This document shows, piece by piece, positions 17,069-28,182 of a stretch of DNA of 64,000 bases. Origin of the DNA: Trichomonas vaginalis G3 (taxonomy: Eukaryota > Parabasalia > Trichomonadida > Trichomonadidae); assembly GCF_026262505.1 (NCBI RefSeq), contig NC_067206.1:37029896-37093895 (forward strand), written 5' to 3'. Below the pieces are notes generated by a model, which searched no databases, was not told the DNA's origin, and was given only the letters and a program-made list of their open reading frames with translations. Position 1 is the stretch's first letter. Every line of letters starts with the position of its first letter. The translations under genes and the position numbers were made by a program.

Positions 17069-20000
17069 TTAAATAAATGGCATACAACATCCATTTTCAC
17101 AACATACAGCCTTAGTGTGTGCTCCTGTTAATGCAGTCTTACCAATTGTTAAGCGAGTCATTGACCCGTTTTTAAGTTGTAAATTAATATTCTGACCATC
17201 AAATATCACTTTATCATTTATTATATCCAAATAATTTTTAGGTGTTAATTGTTTATTTTGTCGTAAACTAACTCCTTTCATTTTTTGTGCAATCTTTTTA
17301 AAATCACTTCCATCAATTGAACCGTTGAATGATGTATAACACTTGGGGCATAAAGCAACCATGTTATCACCTTGTTTCTCAATTGCTAAACCCAATAACT
17401 TCTTCTCATGTGCTTTTTCTTCAGCTTTATTCTTTAATTTAGGTTTAAATTTCTCATTAAAACAAAAGAAATCAAAAGTGCGAATTTGTAAATGTTTTTA
17501 TCATAAAATTGTTTTCAGTAACAATTGCTTGAAATGCTTGAGTGTTAGGAAGATTTGGGTCGCCAGCGATTGCCCAATAAGATGAATCAGTATCACCTTC
17601 AATGAAATGAAAACGATTAACATTCATGCATTATACATAAAATCATAAATGAAAACCAAATACCAGTATTTTGCGTTATCTAAAGTGAAGAATGCCTCTT
17701 GTAAACTGTATCACATCTAAAATCTATCTTTAAGCATCACTTGATACGTATCTTCACCTATTTCTCTTATGTTTTTAACTTATTTGACATACATGCAACG
17801 CGTGCCTTCTGTGCATTCATTATTTTAGTCTTTGCGTAATTTTGTGTATTCATTGCATCGTACCATATGATCCATTAAGTGAAATCTTGCAAAATAAACT
17901 TTTTCCTTTATTTCTTCTTAATTCAGCCTTTTGTCTTTCGTTCATATTCGTTCGCAAATTCATTAAAGCAAGTGTTTTTCGTAAATGTTAAAATTGATTG
18001 AATATCATCAATGATAAATATGAAATCTGTCTATTAGATACCAAAGATAATAAGAAGAAAATGGTTGATATTGGTTGTGTGTTGATGCTAACTGAGTTAA
18101 TTTTCTCTGTTTCTGGTCAACTGGTAGATTGTTTGATTTCATGTAATTATACATAAAACTGCCATTGTTTTTTCATCTGTGATAATATCTAAGTTTCTTA
18201 TTATTGGTAAAAAGTTTATGTATCATTAATGTATTTTTCATCAATGTGACCCTTTACTTCAGCCACGAATAAAGTATTTTCTTCTTAATTATTCCAGTGC
18301 TTTTGCTTTCTTTGTTGCTGTATCACAAATGATACACCATTCAATCTTCCCGGCATATATTTTATGGTTAGTATATTGAATGAAATCATGAGGATTAGAT
18401 GAAAATGATGAAGGATATAATGAATTAAAATCAACACCAACAAAATGAGTCATAATGTTGGTGGTGTCTCATTTGATACAGTTTTAGTTTCTGGATTATA
18501 TGAAAGTTATTAATGTGTGTGATTCCTTTAAGATTTACTCTATGTTGAACATTTGATAGACCACCAGTAATTCCATTACGGAGAATGTGATAAGCTTCAA
18601 CTGAATCTAAAGTCATTGGTAAATTATTTTTTAATGCATAATTTCTTAAATTGATTCTTAAACGTTGAACATCTTCATTCTTTATTTGATTTTACGCATT
18701 GCAATAACAACACATTAACTGACAATTTTCTTTGGTATGTGGTTTTTTCATTATCGATTCTATCCAATGTTGGTTTATTAGCATATGTAAACGCTTTACC
18801 ACACATTTTGCATTTAGATGAAGGATTAAATCGTGATAGTATTGATAGTCATTCATTGAAACATTGTTTTTAGTATCCCTTTCTGCTTTTTCATCTTGTT
18901 TCTTATATGATTCAATTTTATATTTCAATACTTTTTCGTTAATTCAAAACTTGATTCCACATTTTCTTCTTCTGGATATTTTTCATTAGGATTAAAGTCT
19001 TTATATGCTAAAGCGTAACGAATCATTGAAGCATTCGATGATAAAGAAAGATTATGAAGCATATCAATTTTATAAACAAATGTTTCTTCAATAATTTTAT
19101 CAATTGGGTTAATCATAATTTCAACGTCTTTATTGCAATAATGAATAAAATATTCTAATCTATTCTTAAAATTTTTAGCATCATTGAGATATATTTGATA
19201 ATCACTATCTGATATAGTTTCTTGAGTTAATGCTGAATAAAATGAATCTTTCGTGAATGGTTCCTTTTTATATAATTCATCTTCGTAATTTTCCCACGTG
19301 ATGAATTGATAAGGGAAAAAGGATTTAACACGTGATTTATTGTTTCCGAAATCTTGAGTGAATTGGTCTAATGTCCCACCCGCTATATAATTTCTGATGT
19401 CAATAAATCTCAATTCATATGGACAGTTTGTTTTCTTTACTATGATTTGCTTAAATTGTGAAGATGAACCCAGCATTGATTTTATTTTCCATTTTGCAGT
19501 GTTTAAATCACGAAGAATTAAATTTAAATCAAACTTTCCCGAATTAAAACCTATGATATTCACTTTATTAAATTCTTCATCTAAAAGCTCTTTCATTGCT
19601 TCCTTTTGTTTCTCATTTAATGATGAGACAAAGTCCCCGCCGTTTGGTCCGTTTGCGGCTTCATTAATTCTTCATATTGTTCAATATTTGATTTAGCAAC
19701 TAATGAACAGGTTGAAAATAAAAACTCAATCCAATCAGAAATAAAAGAATCACTCGAAGTTAAGCAAAAATTCCTCGTAAATGTTTTATCACGGTCTACG
19801 ACCTCGCCGCTTTGCGGCTTTATTTTGACAGTTGATGATACCATAAATGGTTTTAAGTAAGCGTTCAAAGTTGCACATTCAGAAAGTTGAAGTTCTTCTT
19901 TAGTCTCTAATGTTTCGAAGTCAAAGTATAATATATCTTGTTGGTTTATAATATTCCTGCAAATTGTGAGCTAATAGCCATTGATATATCTTCTGTTTCG

Positions 20001-20553
20001 TGATATGTGGTGCATATGGTTGTTGTGTGTTTTGCAATTGAACGTCTTGAATTAATCTTCCATTATTTTCTTACATTTTCTCACAATGTTTTAAAAATCT
20101 TCTTTGGTTTTTCCTTTCTGGATCATCACGGATAGAATAAACTTCTTCTTTGCAAAAGGGGCAAACTCTATAGCCGGTGAGTGCTTCAACGTCTGTTATT
20201 CTGTCAGCGTGAAGTTTTCCACATGGACTCTGTGTTAATAAAATATTTACTGTTTCAAATTCTGGATCTATCATTATTGATTCCACTAATGGAAAGTCTA
20301 CCTTGTTAATGTCTACGTCTTCTGGTTGAGGGTCACAATAATAAAAATCAATATTAACGTTTAACATTCTTGCTAACCTCTCACTTTCTGATGAAATGTC
20401 AAACCCTTCATATGCATCTATTGCTTCATTTAAATAGCTTCTACGAGTTTTAGGATTAACACCATCAGGAATGTTATAGAAGCGTTTAAATAACCTTCTA
20501 CCTTCTGCTCTTATTTGATTATCATTCATTTTAGCTGTTCCATTTTTGTTCAT
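17069..20553 (-). pseudogene. POLB: Protein-primed family B DNA polymerase of Polinton 1, broken
   Basis: Replicates the element using a terminal protein as primer. Parts in order on the minus strand: an N-terminal region with a zinc-type CPFCKEEVYSIRD...H..C motif (20553 to about 20071), a 3'-5' exonuclease region with IIGFNSGKFDLNLILRDL (about 19550) and YCNKDVEIM (about 19110), an HNH-like cysteine cluster (about 18700-18830), the polymerase region, and a cysteine-rich C-terminus (CCENGCCMPF). The Polinton 2 copy is its close homologue. This copy is a fossil with many breaks, roughly a handful or more. Two mini-hairpin insertions (around 19632-19661 and 19801-19818) are absent from Polinton 2. 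Confidence 0.82.
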
Positions 20554-20603
20554 TTATGTAAGAATAAAAATTAAAAAAATAAATAAAAATAAAGTTTATT
20601 TTT

Positions 20604-21705
20604 TTAAAGTCCATAAAATGAATTAAGAACACATAAATTTTTATCATCCGCGACGTGACGAATACATTTTAATTTACTCAAGAATGCGTACCCTGATACA
20701 TTAAATCTAATTCCTGTCTTATTTAATTTCACAACTTTGAAAAGGAATGTATGAATAGCTATAAAATGATGAGATGATGTTTTATGGGTTGCTTCCATTT
20801 TTTCTGAAATAAATGAATAAATATAATGCTTATACGTTTTCATATCTTTTATGTTCTTAACGAATGGTATAGACCTTTCCACTTCGTCTTCCTTCGGTGC
20901 TGTTCTTTCATATGAAACATTATTGGTATCTTCAATAATGAAACCACAATTGCATAAAATTTTATATGTACCAATTGTTTCTTTTGATATTTTATCTAAC
21001 AAATCAAAAACTTTATCACACCTGTGCATTTATTTAAATAATAATTTGTGTAAATATCATGGTCTTCTTTCTTAATCGTATTTGTTGCATATGTTACATT
21101 TTTCAGTGCTTTTTTGAATTTTCAGAATCAAGAGGAGGTGAAAGTAATATACATGGATAATCTCCATCGTCAATAAATTGTAACTTATGTTTATGAATAA
21201 ATTTAGTACCTTCTTCTGAAAGTGTTTCGTCTATTTCACCATCTAATAAATTTTGTGTTGATTCTGAGACATAATTTTTATATCTTTCTTCATGAGATTT
21301 TTGAACTGCTGATTCTGAAGCTGGGATATTCATTAAACCCTCTACTTCATTTTCATTATATTTTTCAACTTCTCTTAATTCCTTAATTTTTTCATCTATT
21401 TCATCTCTTATTTTTTCCAGTCTTTCAATTTCATCATATTCATCATCTTTAATCCGTTCTTCATAATATTCAGGGAAAACATCAGGTTCTTTAGGTTTTT
21501 CTTCTTCAGATGTGGGATATAAGAAATTTATAACATCATCTTTATTCATTTTTCTATCATAATCAAACTCATTTAAAAACTCCGCGAATTTTTGACAATT
21601 TCTTAAATAATATTTACTAACCTCATAACCCGCTTCCTCTAATATATCCTTTATTTCCTCATTTGTGAATTCCATTTTTTTAACATTGTTAGTTGTGACG
21701 CTCAT
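20604..21705 (-). pseudogene. Acidic protein upstream of polymerase (Polinton 1 copy), broken
   Basis: Homologue of the whole 368-residue frame at 55050-56156 in Polinton 2. The N-terminal third is a small helical domain (FTNEEIKDILEEAGYEV), then a very acidic coiled stretch (DDEYDEIERLEKIRDEIDEK), then a domain with CGFIIEDTNN and SSHHFIAIHTFLFKVVKL. It always sits just upstream of the polymerase gene. Not recognised; one idea is the terminal protein that primes replication. This copy is broken. Confidence 0.55.
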
Positions 21706-21716
21706 TTATCATTAAA

Positions 21717-22609
21717 TAAAAAAATAAATTATTCAAAAAATGTAAGACATGAATTTTTAAAGTTTATTTTTCATTCATGAAAATAATTATTTCTAATTTC
21801 TTTTACTCTCTCGTACATACTAGATTTGAAGAATTCAGAACTTTTACCATAATCTCCTAAATGTTTTCTTATCCCTAACGTGTGCCAGTTATTATATGAA
21901 ACTGAATAAACTTTATCTTTATCTTTACACCTTTCATCACTTCCAATATATTTATATTTCAATTTTGATTTAGCATTTTCATATTCATTAACGTTTAATA
22001 ATTCACAGTCTTCCTTTTTAAATAAATGTTTTATGTATTCAGGATTTAATACTCTACGTTTATATGCTCCTAACTTAGTTCTAAAGGTTTTTCTACAAAA
22101 TTTAGGAATTCCATCCTCTTTAATGTCATCAATGATTTCCATTTCATTATTTTCAATTTCTTCTTCCCGTTTATGAGGTCTTTGATTATGACTCCATTGA
22201 TTCCATGAAATTAAATATTCTTTATCATTATATTTATACCTCATTAGCTTATTTTGGCTTTCATATTCATTTAATAATTCACAATCTTCATTTTTAAATT
22301 GAAGTTTAACCCATTCAGGATTTAAACAATGTTTAATTAATCGCGGAATATCTGACATCATCTATATATAGCTTCTTTTATAAAAGATAAAAAAATAAAT
22401 TATTTTAAAATTAATGTTAATTTTTTAATGATTTATAAATAAATATTTATTACTAATTTATTTAATAATGTCACACTTTCTTACGAATTCATGACTTAAA
22501 AAACGTAAGAAAAAAAATTTTATATCATATATAGAAGATGTGAAAATATACCTTCGTCTATATATAGACGTAACAAAAAAAGTCACTAAACCCGTTCACA
22601 TATACTACT
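21717..22609 (-). repeat. Right terminal inverted repeat of Polinton 1
   Basis: Inverse of 5047-5940, almost identical. It contains the palindrome CGTCTATATATAGACG at 22555-22570 and a whole copy of the two-repeat protein gene. High similarity of the two arms points to recent insertion or to correction of one arm by the other during replication. Confidence 0.88.
21771..22361 (-). CDS. Terminal-repeat gene: protein with two CELLN/YKYNDKEY repeats, 196 aa
   Basis: The whole-frame copy of the gene carried inside the terminal inverted repeat. Two tandem domains of about 50 residues are visible: LNPEWVKLQFKNEDCELLN...YKYNDKEYLISWNQW, and LNPEYIKHLFKKEDCELLN...YKYIGSDE...YSVSYNNW. A basic linker joins them, and there is a helical C-terminus. 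Short repeats of this kind occur in large DNA viruses and trichomonad Polinton proteins and may bind DNA. A gene inside the terminal repeat is present at both ends and could bind or regulate the termini, which is speculative. The palindromic tip of the repeat lies about 195 bases upstream. Confidence 0.6.
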   Translation of the reverse strand: MMSDIPRLIKHCLNPEWVKLQFKNEDCELLNEYESQNKLMRYKYNDKEYLISWNQWSHNQRPHKREEEIENNEMEIIDDIKEDGIPKFCRKTFRTKLGAYKRRVLNPEYIKHLFKKEDCELLNVNEYENAKSKLKYKYIGSDERCKDKDKVYSVSYNNWHTLGIRKHLGDYGKSSEFFKSSMYERVKEIRNNYFHE

Positions 22610-22615
22610 AACTTG
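22610..22615. repeat. Target-site duplication AACTTG, right
   Basis: Copy of 5041-5046 directly after the right terminus of Polinton 1, confirming both element borders. Confidence 0.85.
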
Positions 22616-22741
22616 ATCAATACCAAATGATTTTTAACTAGTAAATAAAGTATTTTCTTTACACACACATTGTATATCATAGTTTTTTTTTGGTTTCGCA
22701 AAACATCCAAAAACAAATATGCTATAAAAGTGACAATTTTA

Positions 22742-22757
22742 GCAAAACGAAACCCTT
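22742..22757 (-). repeat. Right arm of the 16-bp inverted repeat flanking the Polinton
   Basis: Exact inverse of 4136-4151, found 130 bases outside the Polinton. See the left arm for the idea of an older, interrupted transposon. Confidence 0.35.
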
Positions 22758-23479
22758 ACAGGAGTTCACACAATATTGAAGTTAAAGTCATTTCAGCATT
22801 TTTAAAAAAATTTAAAAATTGAGGTTTCACTTCAATTTTTAAAAAAGGTGGAAAAAATTTTGTTTTGAAGTGTCGCTTTTAAAATTTTGTTTTGAAGTGT
22901 CCTACCAGATACAGTGAATTGAATAGTATCTACAGGTACCACATCGATTTATATGATGCTTTGTATCAGTTAAAAACGGAAAACGATGAAGAATTACACT
23001 CGATTTACAAAAAGATTAAATCAGATTTGATTGATTCAAAGAAATATATTCCGAAAAATATTATGAAAGACATTTTGGATATTATCCCGTATAATAACCG
23101 CTATTTAAAGTCATACTTGACTCTTGCAAAATTCATATTTGATGATTATAATGTAAAAGAGGTCAAATATATTCCACTTGTTTCTAAATACATGTTTTAT
23201 AAACAATATGGAATTAAATTAGACACATCTGATGATTTCGAAAAAAATAAATCCGAAAATCTCGATATTCATTCAGAAAATACAATTTACAGAGCAATTA
23301 TAAATAATGACTTAGAAACATTCATTGCATTCACAGAGAGAGATGGATTTGATGAGAGTCAAAAACTTTTAAGTAATTTATATCCAGATTCTAAAGACGG
23401 AAATGATAAAAATCAAAGAGTTCATGACTATTCGCATCTTTCTCAAACACCATATTCATTACTTGAATTATGTTGTTAC

Positions 23480-23487
23480 CATGGGGC
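23480..23487. repeat. 8-bp target-site duplication CATGGGGC, left
   Basis: Directly precedes the element and is repeated at 25119-25126. Eight bases is the duplication size of hAT transposons. Removing one copy plus the element restores the reading frame of the host ankyrin gene across the site. Confidence 0.9.
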
Positions 23488-23547
23488 TAGGGATGCGACG
23501 GTTTTACGCCATGACCGTTTAAAAATAGAATAATACGCCATTTTTGG

Positions 23548-23584
23548 GGCCGAATGGCGGGTACGAAGTACCCGCCATTCGGCC
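23548..23584. repeat. Perfect 17-bp-stem hairpin in the hAT-like element
   Basis: GGCCGAATGGCGGGTAC, a GAA loop, then the exact inverse. It contains the subterminal ATGGCG motif twice in opposite orientation. It lies 60 bases inside the left end. Confidence 0.9.
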
Positions 23585-23805
23585 GAATAACAAAACAATA
23601 CAAAATTATCGCCGTCCTTTTTTTTCTTTCTTTCTTTCTTTCTCTTTTTTTTCCTCTCTCTCTCTTTCTTTTCTCTTTCCTCTTTTTACTCCTCTTTCTC
23701 TTTTCATCATTAAACGTAGAAAGATATATTAATATTATTTTAAAATTAAAAAAAAATAAAGAAAGTATAATAAGTAATTATTTAGTTATCGATATATATA
23801 TGTAA

Positions 23806-24615
23806 AGTGATAATCTGAGGATAATCTGAGGAAGAGTCTGAGGATTAGACCGAGGAGTAGTTTGAGGAGTTTGAGGAAAATCTGAGGAGTTTGAGGATAA
23901 TCTGAGGAGTTGTCTGAGGAGTAGTTTCAGGAGTTGTCTGAGGATAATTTGAGGAGTTTGAGGAGTAGTCTGAGGAGTTTGAGGAGTAGTCTGAGGAGTT
24001 TGAGGAGTAGTCTGAGGAGTTTGAGGATAATTTGAGGAGTTTGAGGAGTAGTCTGAGGAGTTTGAGGAGTAGTCTGAGGAGTTTGAGGATAATTTGAGGA
24101 GTTTGAGGAGTAGTCTGAGGAGGTTGAGGAGTAGTCTGAGGAGTAGTTTGAGGAGTAGTCTGAGGAGTTTGAGGATAATCTGAGGAGGAGTCTGAGGATA
24201 ATCTGAGGAGGAGTCTGAGGATAATCTGAGGAGGAGTTTGAGGATAATCTGAGGAGGAGTCTGAGGATTAGACCGAGGAGTAGTCTGAGGAGTTTGAGGA
24301 TAATCTGAGGAGGAGTCTGAGGATTAGACTGAGGAGTAGTTTGAGGATAATCTGAGGAGGAGTCTGCGGATAATCTGAGGAGTAGTTTCAGGAGTAGTCT
24401 GAGAACTAGTCTCAGGACTAGTCTGATGAGGAGGACTCTAAGGAGTAGTCTGAAGAGTAGTCTCAGGAGGAAGATCTGAGGAGGAGTCTTATGAGGAAGA
24501 TCTGAGGAGTAGTCTGATGAGGAGGGGTCTAAGGAGTAGTCTGAGGATGATGAGTAATCTGATAAGGAGTAGTCTGAGGATGATCCGAGGATAACCTGAT
24601 GACTAGTCTAGGAGT
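23806..24615 (+). repeat. GAGGAGT-type minisatellite
   Basis: About 0.8 kb of degenerate tandem units such as TCTGAGGAGTAG, TTTGAGGAGTAG and TCTGAGGATAA, making higher-order blocks of about 21-24 bases. The strand is strongly purine-biased. Units decay toward the right end (24380-24610). No protein is encoded. Confidence 0.85.
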
Positions 24616-25118
24616 GGTCTAATAAAAATGTAAAATATTTTCAAAGAAAAAATTCTATGAATTTTATATTTTAATTCTTAGCATTATACTGAATAAAATA
24701 AACATAAATATCAAAATTTGAAATTGAACACGCCACAAAATTGATAATCCACATTCAATATTTTGTAAGTGGCGTACTTTTTGAATACTCGCCATACGCC
24801 TTGGAGTTCTCAATTTTGAATTCGCCTTTATTTGGGCGACCTCAGAAAAATACGCCATTAAGAAAATATTGTATGAGATTTTAAATTTGAACACGCTCTA
24901 CCTTAAGGAATTAAATTTATTAAGATATATTTATATATAATAAACGATTACTTAAAAAAAGTATTTCATCGCTTATGTAAGTTTCAAAAAAAATCACGAA
25001 AATAAAAAAATCAAGATTAAAATTTTATTTTTAATTTTTGAATTTCTCAAATGGCGAAATTTTTGGGCGAACAAAAAAAATGTACGCCCGGTCAAATGGC
25101 GTGTTTAACGCATCCCTA

Positions 25119-25126
25119 CATGGGGC
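25119..25126. repeat. 8-bp target-site duplication CATGGGGC, right
   Basis: Identical to 23480-23487. The ankyrin gene frame resumes here. Confidence 0.9.
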
Positions 25127-27564
25127 GGTTGATTGTTTCAAATTTTTAAGAACAAAATTCAACTCAAAAATAACTGAAAATTGTCTCTGCTTCTCATTTT
25201 TAGGAAGAAATCAAGAGATTATGAGTGAATGTTTGAAATATCAAAAGCCAAATGAAAAATGCATGAGATTTGCAATTATTTCACATAACATTGATTTTGT
25301 CACATTCTTGATGAATGAGTACAATATACAGATTGATTTGTTTCAATGCGGATTCAATAATAATCTTGATTCTTTTATTGTTTATTTCGATCAAACTAAA
25401 GATCTCAGAAGAAGTTTCGTTTATTCATCAATGTTTAATATTCCATCTCTTTGCGATTATTTCCTTTCACATGGTGCTAAAATCAATGCAACAGATGAAG
25501 ATAAGGAAACAGTTCTTTTTAAGGCAGCAAATAATAATAATAAGGAAATTGCCGAGTTTCTTATTTCACACGGTGTATATATCAACCATAAAAGTTTATA
25601 TTACAGAACAGTACTTCTAATTGCAGTGGATAATAATAATAAAGAATTAATTGAACTTTTAATTAAACATGGTGCAGATATTGATGAAAAATTGCAACAT
25701 GATGAAACAGTTCTTTATTTTGCAATAAATAGCAATAGAATTGAAGCAGCAGAAATCCTTCTTTCACATGGTGCAAACATCAATGAAAAAAATAAATATG
25801 GAGAAACTGTTCTTCATAAAGCAATAAAAAATAATAATAAAGAAATGGCCGAATATCTTCTTTCACATGGTGCAAACGTCAATGAAAAAAATAAATATGG
25901 AGAAACTGTTCTTCATAAAGCAATAAAAATGATAATAAAGAAATGGCCGAATATCTTCTTTCACATGGTGCAAACGTCAATGAAAAAAATAAATATGGAG
26001 AAACTGTTCTTCATAAAGCAATAAAAATGATAATAAAGAAATGGCCGAATATCTTCTTTCACATGGTGCAAATATCAATGAAAAAGATAACTTATCGGAA
26101 ACTGCGCTTCATAGCGCAGCAGGAAAAAGTAATAAAGATATGATCGAATTTCTCCTTTCACATGGTGCAAATATCCTTGAAAAAATATTTTTAATGATAC
26201 TGTTCTTCATAAAGCAATAAAAATGATAATAAAGAAATGGCCGAATATCTTCTTTCACATGGTGCAAACGTCAATGAAAAAAATAAATATGGAGAAACTG
26301 TTCTTCATAAAGCAATAAAAAATAATAATAAAGAAATGGCCGAATTTCTTCTTTCACATGGTGCAAATATCAATGAAAAAGATAACTTATCAGAAACTGC
26401 GCTTCATAGCGCAGCAGGAAAAAGTAATAAAGATATGATCGAATTTCTCCTTTCACATGGTGCAAATATCCTTGAAAAAATATTTTTAATGATACTGTTC
26501 TTCATAAAGCAATCGAAAATGATCGTGATAAAGGTATAATTGAACTTTTTCTTTCAAATGGAGTAAATATCAATGATAAAAATAATCATGGAGACACTGC
26601 GCTTCTTATTGCAGCAAGAAATCATAGAAAAGGAACTATTGAACTTCTTCTTTCTCATTGTGCAAATATCAATGAAAAAAATGAAGAGAGGAAAACCGCT
26701 CTTCATTATGCAGTAGAAGACCAATGTGAAGAAGCACTAAAACTTCTTATTTTGCATGGCGCAAATATCAATGAAAAAGATTACCAGGGAAAAACTGCTC
26801 TTCATTATGCATCACGATACCAAAGTAAAGGAACAGTCGAACTTATTATTTCGCATGATGCAAATATTAATGAAAAAGATATAAATGGACACACTGCTCT
26901 TCATTATGCTACATATTATAACACTAAAGAAATAATTGAATTCCTTATTTCACATGGTGCAAATATCAATGAAAAAGACAAAAATGATGACACGGCTCTT
27001 CTAATTGCATTAAAACATAGTAATAAAGAAATAGTTGAACTTCTTCTATCACATGGTGCCATTTTAAATGGAAAAAATGAAAATGGAAGCAACGCACTTC
27101 TTATTGCAGTAAAAAATCATAATAAAGAAATAATTGAATTCCTTATTTCACATGGTGCAAATATCAATGAAAAAGACAAAAATGATGACACGGCTCTTCT
27201 AATTGCATTAAAACATAGTAATAAAGAAATAGTTGAACTTCTTCTATCACATGGTGCCATTTTAAATGGAAAAAATGAAAATGGAGATACAGTTCTTCAC
27301 AGAGCAGCATATAAAAATAGTGATGAAATATGCGAACTTCTTCTTTCATATGGTGCAAATATTAATGACAAAAATAAATATGGCAACACTGCCCTTCATA
27401 TAGCAGCAATTAATAATAGTATAACAACAATTGAACTACTTCTTTCACATAACACAAATATTAATGAAAAAAATCAATATGGAAATACTGCTCTTGATTA
27501 TGCAAAATTGCATTATTCTGTAATAATTGCCGAACTTCTTCTTTCACATGGTGCAGTGAAATAA

Positions 27565-27814
27565 GAAATTTTTCTAAGAAATAAAAATTATCAATATTTT
27601 AAGCTATCCAAATATTTTTGATAATTGATATCATTGAATTGGAATTTGTATCAATGTTCAGGCGATTGAGAATGTAATTAAATAGATTTTTGAAATGGGT
27701 TTTCCTACAAGTGCAAAAAATGCACAAAAACGATTATTTTACATTCAAATTGCGCATTATTTGTGCGTTTAAAAATCTATCCACGTAAAGTAGTCAAAAG
27801 ATGCATTTTTTCTT
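27565..27814. other. Intergenic spacer
   Basis: AT-rich DNA between the ankyrin pseudogene and the small inverted-repeat element; nothing recognisable. Confidence 0.4.
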
Positions 27815-28086
27815 TAAGGGTGCACCCGTATGTACGTTTATTTGAGAGGAGGAGGATTACCCTCTCAATTTTGAGGGATTCGTTAGTTTATTTTCTCGAT
27901 GAATATGCAATATGAAGTAATATAGAAGCTGTGTATGAAAGGGAAGCAAGTACTTAATGAATGAATGTGTTTGGACCAATGTTCATTTTTTCGCTTTTTT
28001 TTGTGTTTCGAAGTACCCAAAGTACAAGGATTTTTTTTCGAAAAAAAGGAGGATTAAAAAACCGTAATCCTCCTTGTGCACCCTTA
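27815..28086. mobile_element. Small inverted-repeat (MITE-like) element
   Basis: TTTAAGGGTGCAC on the left is inverted as GTGCACCCTTAAA on the right. A second inverted pair lies just inside (AGGAGGATTAC at 27850-27860, GTAATCCTCC at 28064-28073). The target may be TA, as for mariner-type elements, but the symmetrical AT flanks make the duplication ambiguous. No gene inside. Confidence 0.5.
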
Positions 28087-28182
28087 AAAGTTTATAATTT
28101 TGTTCGGGAAAAATCATTTTAAATCACTACATAGTGCCTTATATTAATGCTCGCATAAATCAAAAAAAAATACAAATTTTAC

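Larger units (their letters stand above)
5047..22609. mobile_element. Polinton (Maverick) 1, complete length with both termini
   Basis: A 17.56-kb self-synthesising DNA transposon of the Polinton/Maverick family. It has 0.89-kb terminal inverted repeats starting AGTAGTATATGTGAACGGG and a 6-bp target duplication. Structural genes are mostly on + in the left arm; replication and integration genes are on - in the right arm; they converge near 15.1 kb. Parts seen: capsid candidate, packaging ATPase, two small amphipathic proteins, fibre shaft and tip, integrase, protein-primed polymerase B and several unknowns. No adenovirus-type protease was found. It is a fossil: roughly ten or more breaks are spread over polymerase, ATPase and other genes, while the capsid and fibre frames look whole. 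The near-identical terminal repeats and intact target duplication suggest a fairly young insertion. Confidence 0.92.
23488..25118. mobile_element. hAT-like non-autonomous DNA transposon, 1631 bp
   Basis: The ends are TAGGGATGCG and CGCATCCCTA, a perfect 10-bp inverted repeat starting TAGGG as in many hAT elements, bounded by a perfect 8-bp target duplication. Inside the termini are many copies of a CGCCAT/ATGGCG motif on both sides, like the subterminal transposase-binding repeats of hAT elements. No transposase frame exists: the interior holds a strong hairpin, a polypyrimidine tract (23613-23706) and a GAGGAGT minisatellite. It must have been moved by a transposase supplied elsewhere. Perfect duplications and an otherwise well-preserved host gene around it suggest a recent insertion. 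Confidence 0.85.
22892..27564 (+). pseudogene. DUF3447/ankyrin-repeat protein gene, split by a transposon and frameshifted
   Basis: A member of the large trichomonad DUF3447-ankyrin family. The N-terminal DUF3447 part (PTRYSELNSIYRYHIDLYDALY...) runs from 22892 to 23487, where a 1.63-kb hAT-like element interrupts it. It resumes at 25119 (GAVDCFKFLRTKFNSKITEN) and continues into many 33-residue ankyrin repeats of the SHGANINEKD type to the stop at 27562-27564. The gene has no ATG: the frame opens after a stop at 22880, so the usual short N-terminus is lost. Several repeats carry a one-base deletion (GCAATAAAAATGATAATAAAG where intact repeats read GCAATAAAAAATAATAATAAAG), around 25925, 26024 and 26220, and the frame is disturbed again near 26190 and 26490. 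The last 270 codons (26752-27564) are uninterrupted. This is a host pseudogene. Family function is unknown; ankyrin repeats bind proteins. Confidence 0.85.

Noticed and set aside
5047-22609. An adenovirus-type cysteine protease, expected in many Polintons
   Set aside because: No His-Asp/Glu-Gln-Cys pattern was recognised in any frame; it may be absent or too decayed.
23544-23805. Two frames rich in Phe/Leu/Ser
   Set aside because: They arise from the pyrimidine tract and a hairpin inside the hAT-like element; no protein character.
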